Of a DNA stretch of 5,100 bases, positions 1 through 5,100 are shown in pieces. Position 1 is the first letter of the stretch. Each line of letters starts with the position of its first letter. The stretch covers positions 1 through 5,100 of the forward strand of contig DKLZ01000034.1 of the NCBI GenBank assembly GCA_002455955.1, in the 5' to 3' direction. The translations under genes and the position numbers were made by a program. Origin of the DNA: Dehalococcoidia bacterium UBA6627. Lineage in GTDB: Bacteria; Chloroflexota; Dehalococcoidia; UBA2979. Under the pieces are notes generated by a model that was not told the origin of the DNA, made no database searches, and saw nothing but the letters and a program-made list of their open reading frames with translations.

Positions 1-284
1 CGGAGGACATTCTTGATTTGAAATTCCATTCGTCATCTGAACTCAACGATCTTGGTTACGAGAACGCCGTGGTCGATGACCTGCTTGAGAAGGCTCGTGA
101 TGAGCTTGATCCCGTGTTCCGACTCGAGTTGTATCGCGAAGCAGAGAGACTGATTATTGAAGATGCTGCCTGGCTGCCACTCTATTTCTCGCAGAATCAT
201 GTTGTCGTGAAGCCGGAAATTTCCGGCTGGTTCGAACCGCCGATGGTGATTCCGAGACTGCGCTTTATTGAGGTTAATCGCTAG
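1..284 (+). CDS. ABC transporter solute-binding protein, family 5 (peptide/nickel type), C-terminal part
   Basis: This is the last 93 or so codons of a gene whose start lies before the window; the first whole codon begins at base 3. The protein would be the extracytoplasmic receptor of an Opp/Dpp-type importer, binding peptides or a similar solute and delivering it to the two permeases encoded next. The visible part fits the C-terminal lobe of SBP_bac_5 proteins: a LKFHSSSELNDLGYENAVVDDL stretch resembling the family's 'GY-N-x-x-VD-x-LL' segment, then LELYREAERLIIEDAAWLPL (the usual helix leading to 'a-W-i-P-l-y'), and a final VKPEISGW segment. It ends with three consecutive in-frame stops (TAG TAA TAA, 282-290). 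The gap to the permease is 53 bases, consistent with one operon. The signal peptide and ligand-determining regions are out of view, so the substrate cannot be assigned. Confidence 0.88.
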   Translation, partial: EDILDLKFHSSSELNDLGYENAVVDDLLEKARDELDPVFRLELYREAERLIIEDAAWLPLYFSQNHVVVKPEISGWFEPPMVIPRLRFIEVNR

Positions 285-337
285 TAATAATCTGTTACCA
301 AAGTGTAGACCGAATTCTCATCGAGAAGAGGGATACT

Positions 338-1321
338 ATGGGTGCCTACGCTGTTCGTCGTCTTGCTTGGCTGCCGATCGTTCTGTTAGTTATCTCCTTT
401 TTTACTTTTACCATCGCCCGTTTTGGGCCTGGAGATCCGGTTACGGTCGCGGCAGGGCAGATTCGGGATGAGCAAATCATTGAGCAAATACGAGTGGATA
501 GAGGACTTGAAGGAAATGTGTTCGAGCAGTATCAACGATGGCTGTTGAATGCGATCCGTGGTGACTTCGGTGAATCCTTCCAACACCGTGGCTTCACTGT
601 TTCAGAGATCATCTTTCCAAAGATATGGGTATCTGCGCAGTTGGGTATGATCGCTCTGCTAATCGTGTTTGGCGTTGGGATCCCACTAGGATTGTTGGCT
701 GCTCGAGCGAATGGAACGTGGTTAGATCCATTTGTGGTTGGCTCGTTGTTGTTCCTTCAGGCTATTCCGGTTCTCGTCGTAATCCCGCCGTTGTTATGGC
801 TATTTGCGATCAAGTTAGATCTGTTACCGGTTGGTGGCTGGGACGGTCTATTCGATATCTGGTGGATAGGCGGGGTAGTAGCAATTCCGATCCCAGATCC
901 GCACATCTACATTCCACTTATAGCCTTCACTCTGCCAGGGTTCGCCGGTGTCGCACGCCTCACTCGTATTACTGCTCTTGAGGTGCAGCAAGAGGATTAC
1001 ATTCGAACAGCGCGTTCGAAAGGTTTGCCTGAGTCAGCTGTTGCATTGCACCACATTCTTCCCAATTCTTTGCTGCCACTCGTGACCGTCGTTGCATTCG
1101 CTCTTGCGGGAATTGTAGAGGGAGCGTTTTTTGTCGAAACATTACTTGGGATTCCAGGAATAGGACGCTTCACATTCCAGTCAGTAGTTAGTCGCGACTA
1201 CGATGCGATTCTCGCGACAACAGTTATTTTTTCTACGATTTTCGTATTGATGAATCTCGTTGCTGATCTTGTTTATGGGATTATCGATCCTCGTATTAGG
1301 GTCGGAGTGTCGCGGACGTGA
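338..1321 (+). CDS. ABC transporter permease, DppB/OppB type
   Basis: Inner-membrane subunit, 327 residues, that forms half of the translocation channel of a peptide/nickel-type ABC importer. Six membrane segments are visible at roughly residues 8-28, 100-122, 132-158, 190-208, 245-270 and 291-315. The cytoplasmic EAA loop, which contacts the ATPase, is clear at about 220-243 (DYIRTARSKGL, ending HILPN). It is followed by the family hallmark ETLLGIPGIGR and a C-terminal DPRIR. Length and order are typical of DppB/OppB. The loop between the third and fourth segments (about 160-189) is rather long and rich in Trp, Gly and Pro. The ATG at 338 has a GAGG-type ribosome site six bases upstream (328-331). 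Its stop overlaps the start of the next permease, indicating translational coupling. The family is certain; the transported substrate (dipeptide, oligopeptide, nickel, sugar) cannot be read from a permease. Confidence 0.95.
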   Translation: MGAYAVRRLAWLPIVLLVISFFTFTIARFGPGDPVTVAAGQIRDEQIIEQIRVDRGLEGNVFEQYQRWLLNAIRGDFGESFQHRGFTVSEIIFPKIWVSAQLGMIALLIVFGVGIPLGLLAARANGTWLDPFVVGSLLFLQAIPVLVVIPPLLWLFAIKLDLLPVGGWDGLFDIWWIGGVVAIPIPDPHIYIPLIAFTLPGFAGVARLTRITALEVQQEDYIRTARSKGLPESAVALHHILPNSLLPLVTVVAFALAGIVEGAFFVETLLGIPGIGRFTFQSVVSRDYDAILATTVIFSTIFVLMNLVADLVYGIIDPRIRVGVSRT

Positions 1322-2280
1322 CTCGCGATATTGACTCTGCGGGTGATGAACGTTCTTCTGTTGTTGGCCGCAGCGAGTGGGCGCTCGTATGGGAACGATT
1401 ACGTCGAAAACGACTGGCGATGTTGTCGTTGATCGTGATCATGATCATCTATGGGGCAGGTTTGTTCGCTCCAATTCTCGCCCCATATTCCTACACAGAG
1501 CAGAATCTCGATCGTGCCGTGGAGGGAAGTAGTAGCGATCATTGGTTGGGGACAGATCGTCTAGGTCGTGATTTGTTAAGTCGTGCGATGTATTCCGCAC
1601 GTACTACTTTGATCGTAACTGCAGCTGTTGTGGTGAGTGGGTCGCTGATAATAGGGAATGCGCTCGGTTTACTCTCAGGTTATCGAGGAGGTTGGATCGA
1701 TAGTGTGATTATGCGTATGGGGGATATCTTTGCTTCGCTACCTGGGCTGCCGATGCTCATCTTGATCAACTCAGCTTTCTCGCCACGAGTAACAGAAGCG
1801 ATTCGAGGATTTGAGGAATACACAGGGATAACTGGAATCGTGAGTTCTGGATTCCCGTCTTATCTCATTGTGTTTACTGCTCTATCACTGTTCTTCTGGG
1901 TTGGAACTGCACGTGTGGTTCGTGCGCAGGTGCTGCAGCTCCGTGAACGAGAATTCATCATGGCTGCTGAGGCACTTGGATCGAGTCAGTGGCGGATTAT
2001 TTTTTCCCACGTGCTTCCCAATGTTTCTTTTCTGATAGTGCTTTCGATATCAAGCGCGCTAGGGGCGATTGCCGGTTCGGAGATCGTTCTTTCTTGGTTC
2101 GGAGTTGGTGTTCAACCGCCCGCAGCGTCATTTGGTGCGATGCTATTCGAAGGATCAGGTGCGCGAACTTTTCAATCTCACCCGAACCTGCTACTTGTTC
2201 CGGGGGTGATAGTAACGTTACTACTGTTCTCATTTGCGTTACTCGGCGATGCGCTTAATGACGCTATAAGTTCGCGTTGA
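1318..2280 (+). CDS. ABC transporter permease, DppC/OppC type
   Basis: Second channel subunit of the importer, 320 residues, partner of the preceding DppB-type protein. A cytoplasmic N-terminal stretch with a basic segment (RLRRKRLA) leads into the first membrane helix at about 34-53. The DppC/OppC hallmark HWLGTDRLGRDLLSR sits at 75-89. Further helices lie near 97-119, 140-152, 182-200, 236-258 and 291-311. The EAA loop for ATPase contact is at 212-235 (EFIMAAEALGSS through HVLPN), followed by SEIVLSWFGVGVQPP. Residues about 154-180 form an extra segment between helices three and four that is longer than in textbook DppC. The start is GTG at 1318, overlapping the upstream stop by four bases, with GGAG at 1304-1307 ten bases before it. 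No ATPase gene follows, which is unusual for this operon type. Family assignment is firm; the substrate is unknown. Confidence 0.94.
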   Translation: MTRDIDSAGDERSSVVGRSEWALVWERLRRKRLAMLSLIVIMIIYGAGLFAPILAPYSYTEQNLDRAVEGSSSDHWLGTDRLGRDLLSRAMYSARTTLIVTAAVVVSGSLIIGNALGLLSGYRGGWIDSVIMRMGDIFASLPGLPMLILINSAFSPRVTEAIRGFEEYTGITGIVSSGFPSYLIVFTALSLFFWVGTARVVRAQVLQLREREFIMAAEALGSSQWRIIFSHVLPNVSFLIVLSISSALGAIAGSEIVLSWFGVGVQPPAASFGAMLFEGSGARTFQSHPNLLLVPGVIVTLLLFSFALLGDALNDAISSR

Positions 2281-2333
2281 CTGCTAGTAACTAGAGCTAT
2301 CCGAAATATCCATAAGGCTCTCAGTGGCCTCGA

Positions 2334-2342
2334 TGCTATACT
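2334..2342 (+). promoter_or_regulatory. Possible extended -10 promoter for tig-clpP-clpX
   Basis: The sequence TGC-TATACT matches an extended -10 element (TGn followed by five of six bases of TATAAT) and lies in the only longer intergenic stretch of the window. No good -35 hexamer is seen at 15-19 bases upstream, which is tolerated by extended -10 promoters. Transcription would begin near 2349, giving a leader of about 40 bases to GTG 2388 or about 78 bases to GTG 2427. This is inference from sequence only. Confidence 0.4.
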
Positions 2343-2387
2343 GAATCCACCGTCTCAGGTCCATCATCTGGGAGTTTCGAACGCATA

Positions 2388-3899
2388 GTGAGCGTCTTAG
2401 TAGGCGCAACGCATGAAGGTGTACGTGTGGATGTAACCACGGAACGTCTTGAAGGATCGCTTGTCAAATTCAACATCGAAGTTGATGACGAACGTTTCGA
2501 AAGCGAGAAGAATAAGGCGATTAAACGTATCGCACAGAAAGTGAAGATACCGGGGTTTCGTTCAGGCAAAGCTCCACGCAAGATCATAGAGAAACATGTC
2601 GGCCCCGGACTGATTCTTCAGGAAGCTATAGAAACACTTCTTCCTGATATCTATCAGGAAGTTGTCGAAACAGAGGAAATCGAAGTAATCGATCAGCCTG
2701 ATATCGAGCTGGTTTCAACTGAGCCTTTTGTCTTCAGTGCTACCGTTCCGGTTCGTCCTGAGATTGATTTGGGTGATTACAAATCAATTCGAGTATCACC
2801 ACCTGAAGTTGAGGTGACTAACGAAGAACGTGATAGTGCCTTAACTGAACTTCGCCGCAGATTTGCAATGCTAGAACCCGTTGATCGTCCTATTAAATGG
2901 GGCGATACCATCCGCGCGGATGTCAAAGTTGAAATCGAAGGCGAAGAAGATGCTCATGAAGAATCCGATGCCGAATTCGCAATTCGCGAAAGTGGAGTGG
3001 TGTTACTCCCTGGTTTCGCTGAGGAACTGATTGGCCGGGAGCGAGGTGGTCCGGAGGAATTCACGTCAAAATTACCGGATGATTTGCCTGAAGATTTGGC
3101 TGGAAAAGAAGCGAAATACGTGGTCTCAATCCATGAAGTGAAACAGGAAATACTTCCGGATGCAGACGACGAATTCGCAGTCTCACTTGACGACGGTTTC
3201 GAAACGCTCGATGAGGTGAAAGAGCGTATAAATGAAGATTTAACTGCTCAGAAAGATGCAGCAGCTCGTAACGAGTATCACAATGAGCTCGTTGATCTTC
3301 TGATTGCACGAGCGACGGTAGATTTTCCAGTCGTATTAGTCGATCGTGAAATTGATCGTCAGATTGATGTCGAGTCAAATCACGCCTCTCATACCGAAGA
3401 AGGGCTCCAGCAATGGCTTGAAGCTAGTGGGCAGGAAATTGAAGAAGTTCGTGCCCGACTTCGTGATAGCGCGGAGCAGAGTGTGAAGAGCTCACTGATT
3501 CTCGGTCAACTTGCGTTGACCGAAAAGATCGAAATAGATGAGCAGAGAGTGTCAGAGGAGATTGAGACACTTGTGCGCCAAATGGCTGGTGGGGAAGAAG
3601 CAACTGAAGATCAACTTGCTGCCATCCACAAGCTGGTTGATACAGCTGAAGGTCGTGCGTCGATCTCGAATCGACTGCTTACACAGATGACGTTGGAACG
3701 TCTTGAAGTGATCGCGACTGATGCGGAGAGTGATAGTGGCGAGGACGATTCAGATAAATCGACTCGTACTAGTCGCCGCAGTCGTAGCCGCCGCGCGAAA
3801 GATAAAGAGAAGACTGTTCAGGAGCTGCCCGAAGTATCTCAAGACGATGCGATGGACGAAGTTACCGAACAGGATGGAGAACCGGACAACGATCCTTAG
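2388..3899 (+). CDS. tig: Trigger factor, ribosome-associated chaperone and peptidyl-prolyl isomerase
   Basis: Binds the ribosome near the exit tunnel and shields nascent chains in the cytoplasm. Numbering is for the 503-residue form from GTG 2388. The N-terminal ribosome-binding domain spans about 14-125 and has the signature loop GFRSGKAP at 56-63. An FKBP-type isomerase domain follows at about 170-255 (WGDTIRADV, then LLPGFAEELIG and LAGKEAKYVVSIHEVK). A helical C-terminal substrate-cradle domain runs to about 444. Residues 445-503 are an extra, probably disordered tail with a basic Arg/Ser-rich patch (460-475) between acidic stretches, making the protein longer than E. coli trigger factor (432 residues). 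The true start is probably GTG 2427 (490 residues): it has a better ribosome site, and homology begins there; the 13 residues before it look unrelated. Located directly upstream of clpP and clpX, a widespread arrangement. Confidence 0.96.
   Translation: MSVLVGATHEGVRVDVTTERLEGSLVKFNIEVDDERFESEKNKAIKRIAQKVKIPGFRSGKAPRKIIEKHVGPGLILQEAIETLLPDIYQEVVETEEIEVIDQPDIELVSTEPFVFSATVPVRPEIDLGDYKSIRVSPPEVEVTNEERDSALTELRRRFAMLEPVDRPIKWGDTIRADVKVEIEGEEDAHEESDAEFAIRESGVVLLPGFAEELIGRERGGPEEFTSKLPDDLPEDLAGKEAKYVVSIHEVKQEILPDADDEFAVSLDDGFETLDEVKERINEDLTAQKDAAARNEYHNELVDLLIARATVDFPVVLVDREIDRQIDVESNHASHTEEGLQQWLEASGQEIEEVRARLRDSAEQSVKSSLILGQLALTEKIEIDEQRVSEEIETLVRQMAGGEEATEDQLAAIHKLVDTAEGRASISNRLLTQMTLERLEVIATDAESDSGEDDSDKSTRTSRRSRSRRAKDKEKTVQELPEVSQDDAMDEVTEQDGEPDNDP
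2415..2419 (+). promoter_or_regulatory. Ribosome binding site favouring the downstream tig start
   Basis: GAAGG lies seven bases before the in-frame GTG at 2427, a good Shine-Dalgarno distance. The competing GTG at 2388 has only GGGAG at 2370-2374, thirteen bases away. The site therefore supports initiation at 2427. Starting there gives MDVTTERLEGS, which is how trigger factors usually begin. Confidence 0.5.
2640..2661. repeat. Perfect 10-bp inverted repeat inside tig
   Basis: CTTCCTGATA (2640-2649) and TATCAGGAAG (2652-2661) are exact reverse complements separated by two bases. As RNA this can fold into a 9-bp stem with a four-base loop. It lies in the part of tig encoding the end of the N-terminal domain. 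No run of T follows, so it does not look like an intrinsic terminator. A partial copy of the right arm (CAGGAAG) occurs shortly before, near 2619-2625. Function unknown; it may be chance. Confidence 0.55.
3502..3523. repeat. Perfect 9-bp inverted repeat inside tig
   Basis: TCGGTCAAC (3502-3510) and GTTGACCGA (3515-3523) are exact reverse complements around the loop TTGC. After one mismatch two further A-T pairs could extend the stem. It lies in the segment encoding the C-terminal cradle of trigger factor, about 430 bases before clpP. It is followed by AAAAG rather than a T run on the + strand, so a terminator reading is not supported. Function unknown. Confidence 0.55.
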
Positions 3900-3954
3900 A
3901 AAATAAGAAAGTAGTCGACTGACTCTCAGCATACTTGGAAGGTTTTATTCCACT

Positions 3955-4593
3955 ATGAAATACCGATCACCACGTCCTGAAGACTTTTCTCCGGGATTCC
4001 TAAAGCCTGAGAACATAGTACCGATGGTTGTAGAGACGAGCGCCCGAGGAGAGCGTGCCTACGATATCTATTCGTTGCTCCTTAAGGAGCGAATCGTCTT
4101 TCTCGGTACGGGAATAGATGATCAAGTTGCGAACAGTATTGTGGCGCAATTGCTTTATCTAGATAGAGAGGATCCTGATCGAAGTATTTCGATGTACATA
4201 CATTCTCCTGGCGGGATGGTGTATGCAGGTCTAGCGATGTTTGACACGATGAACTTGATTCGGGCAGAAGTTTCGACTATTGCGGTGGGCGTTACTGCTT
4301 CGATGGGAACGGTTTTACTAGCAGCCGGAGAGAAAGGCAAACGATTTGCTTTGCCAAATGCAACGGTGCATATGCATCAGGCACTAGGAGGAGGTTCTGG
4401 TCAGGCAACCGATGTGCAGATCCAAGCTCAGGAACTAATGCGTAATAATCAGAAAATCCGACAAATTCTTGCTGATGCGACAGGACAATCACTAGAGCGG
4501 ATTGAGCACGACACCGACCGCGATTTCTATATGTCAGCGGACGAGGCACAGGCTTACGGCTTGATCGATGAAGTATTGGCTAAGCCAGAGTAA
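3955..4593 (+). CDS. clpP: ATP-dependent Clp protease, proteolytic subunit ClpP
   Basis: Serine peptidase of 212 residues that assembles into a tetradecameric barrel and degrades proteins unfolded by ClpX or a similar ATPase in the cytoplasm. Residues 1-19 are a leader before the conserved start of the mature chain (NIVPMVVETSARGERAYDIY, about 20-39) and are likely removed. The triad is Ser116 (in TASMG), His141 (in HMHQ) and Asp190 (in DTDRD); the spacings of 25 and 49 residues equal those of E. coli ClpP (Ser97, His122, Asp171). The substrate-binding SPGG (84-87) is kept. Nearby residues are unusual: IHSPGG where INSPGG is common, GVTASMG for GQAASMG, and HQALGG for HQPLGG. GGAAGG at 3937-3942 stands twelve bases before the ATG, a rather long spacing. 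It lies 55 bases after tig and 36 bases before clpX, consistent with co-transcription. The protease identity is firm. Confidence 0.96.
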   Translation: MKYRSPRPEDFSPGFLKPENIVPMVVETSARGERAYDIYSLLLKERIVFLGTGIDDQVANSIVAQLLYLDREDPDRSISMYIHSPGGMVYAGLAMFDTMNLIRAEVSTIAVGVTASMGTVLLAAGEKGKRFALPNATVHMHQALGGGSGQATDVQIQAQELMRNNQKIRQILADATGQSLERIEHDTDRDFYMSADEAQAYGLIDEVLAKPE

Positions 4594-4619
4594 TTCTCTA
4601 GTAGAGTGACATAACTTAC

Positions 4620-4623
4620 GGAG
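4620..4623 (+). promoter_or_regulatory. Ribosome binding site of clpX
   Basis: GGAG lies six bases before the ATG at 4630, within the 36-base gap after clpP. No promoter or terminator is evident in that gap, so clpX is probably read from the same transcript as clpP. Confidence 0.6.
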
Positions 4624-4629
4624 AGATTA

Positions 4630-5100
4630 ATGGCCGGATCCACACGCAGTAATAGGGTTCAGTACAACTGTTCCTTCTGCGGGAAGAGCCAAGATCAGGT
4701 AAAACGCCTAATTGCTGGTCCGGGTTCGGTTTATATCTGTAACGAATGCGTTGATCTCTGTCAGGAGATTATTTCAGAAGAGACGCAGAATGGTAAGCCT
4801 GTTAACAAGACGGGTGATCGTCAGGTAGCTACCCCTCAGGAGCTTGTTGCACAATTAGATGAATACATCGTTGGTCAAGATCACACCAAGCGTGTGTTAT
4901 CTGTTGCAGTCTACAATCACTTTAAGCGGGTGGATGCACCGGCTCAATCCGATATCACGCTGGAGAAGTCGAATATCCTCCTGATCGGCCCAACTGGTAC
5001 CGGAAAGACTGAGTTTGCAAGAACTCTTGCGCGTGTGCTCGATGTCCCCTTTTCGATAGCCGATGCAACCGCACTCACTGAGGCTGGATATGTTGGTGAG
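4630..5100 (+). CDS. clpX: ATP-dependent Clp protease ATP-binding subunit ClpX, N-terminal part
   Basis: First 157 codons of the AAA+ unfoldase that recognises tagged or native substrates, unfolds them with ATP and threads them into ClpP; the rest lies beyond the window. The N-terminal zinc-binding domain, which dimerises and binds adaptors, has four cysteines at 14, 17, 37 and 40 (CSFC and CNEC). A linker of about 25 residues rich in polar residues follows (about 45-68). The AAA+ module opens with TPQELVAQLDEYIVGQD (68-84). The Walker A motif is GPTGTGKT at 120-127, followed by the ClpX-typical ADATALTEAGYVGE. Walker B, the RKH loop and the pore loops are out of view. The residues just after Walker A (TEFARTLA) differ from the common TLLAxTLA of ClpX and recall HslU or ClpB, but the zinc domain makes ClpX certain. 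The start ATG has a good GGAG site. Confidence 0.96.
   Translation, partial: MAGSTRSNRVQYNCSFCGKSQDQVKRLIAGPGSVYICNECVDLCQEIISEETQNGKPVNKTGDRQVATPQELVAQLDEYIVGQDHTKRVLSVAVYNHFKRVDAPAQSDITLEKSNILLIGPTGTGKTEFARTLARVLDVPFSIADATALTEAGYVGE

Larger units (their letters stand above)
2281..2426. other. Boundary region between transporter operon and tig cluster
   Basis: Stretch between the DppC-type permease stop and the better-supported tig start. It holds the possible extended -10 element at 2334-2342 and the ribosome sites discussed for tig. Short inverted repeats (CTAG-TAA-CTAG at 2284-2294; AGGC and GCCT around 2315-2330) are too weak, and lack a T run, to be called a terminator for the transporter operon. 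No tRNA or other RNA gene and no CIRCE-type heat-shock operator is seen. Confidence 0.5.

Noticed and set aside
625..981. 118-codon frame within the DppB-type gene
   Set aside because: It lies wholly inside a clear permease gene in another frame and shows no family features.
1002..1020. 7-bp inverted repeat TTCGAAC / GTTCGAA in the DppB-type gene
   Set aside because: Short, inside the codons for the conserved EAA loop, and stems of this length are expected by chance.
1436..1447. 12-bp palindrome TGATCATGATCA in the DppC-type gene
   Set aside because: About one palindrome of this length is expected by chance in 5 kb, and it falls on hydrophobic Ile/Met codons of a membrane helix.
2277..2282. 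TTGACT as a -35 element after the permease
   Set aside because: No -10-like hexamer stands 15-19 bases downstream, and it is 54 bases from the TATACT element.
2413..2436. Short ATG frame (MKVYVWM) at the start of tig
   Set aside because: Seven codons, out of frame with tig, no independent support; the resemblance to an MKV start is coincidental.
3061..3378. 105-codon frame on the minus strand inside tig
   Set aside because: It is antisense to the isomerase and cradle domains of trigger factor and has no recognisable domain or ribosome site.
3900..3954. Promoter between tig and clpP (CATACT at 3930-3935)
   Set aside because: No matching -35 element at a proper distance; the 55-base gap is better explained by co-transcription.
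4077..4090. 14-bp perfect palindrome GCTCCTTAAGGAGC in clpP
   Set aside because: It encodes the LLLKER residues conserved in nearly all ClpP proteins, so protein constraint and codon choice explain it; it has no loop for an RNA hairpin.
4596..4606. CTCTA-G-TAGAG dyad between clpP and clpX
   Set aside because: Arms are five bases with a one-base centre and no T run; too short for a terminator or a recognisable operator.
1..5100. CRISPR array, insertion sequence, tRNA, phage or defence genes
   Set aside because: No repeated units, transposase motifs, cloverleaf-like segments or defence-type proteins are visible; nearly all bases belong to six housekeeping or transport genes.

Overview
The window carries two unrelated blocks of ordinary bacterial genes, all on the + strand and tightly packed. 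No gap exceeds about 150 bases. Base composition is moderate, near or slightly below 50% G+C by eye. The protein sequences suggest a free-living bacterium. The trigger factor and the divergent ClpP look compatible with a Chloroflexota (Dehalococcoidia/SAR202-like) lineage, but this is a weak impression and no marker in the window settles it.

Block 1 (1-2280) is the end of a peptide/nickel-type (Opp/Dpp) ABC importer operon. It holds the C-terminus of a family 5 solute-binding protein, then a DppB-type permease and a DppC-type permease. The two permease genes overlap by four bases (GTGA). No ATPase gene (DppD/DppF type) follows. After the second permease comes a short intergenic stretch and then housekeeping genes, so any ATPase must lie upstream of the window or elsewhere in the genome.

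Block 2 (about 2334-5100) is the classic protein quality-control cluster tig-clpP-clpX. Trigger factor meets nascent chains at the ribosome. ClpX unfolds substrates and feeds them into the ClpP proteolytic barrel. clpX is cut off by the right edge after 157 codons, just past its Walker A motif. An extended -10 element (TGC-TATACT) upstream of tig could start this transcription unit separately from the transporter.

The window does not show a new system. The points worth a second look are: a ClpP with a correctly spaced Ser-His-Asp triad but unusual residues around it (IHSPGG, GVTASMG, HMHQALGG); a trigger factor with a disordered tail of about 59 residues containing an Arg/Ser-rich basic patch between acidic stretches; a probable mis-set start of trigger factor (GTG at 2427 is better supported than GTG at 2388); two perfect 9-10 bp hairpins inside tig; and a transporter operon ending without ATPases.
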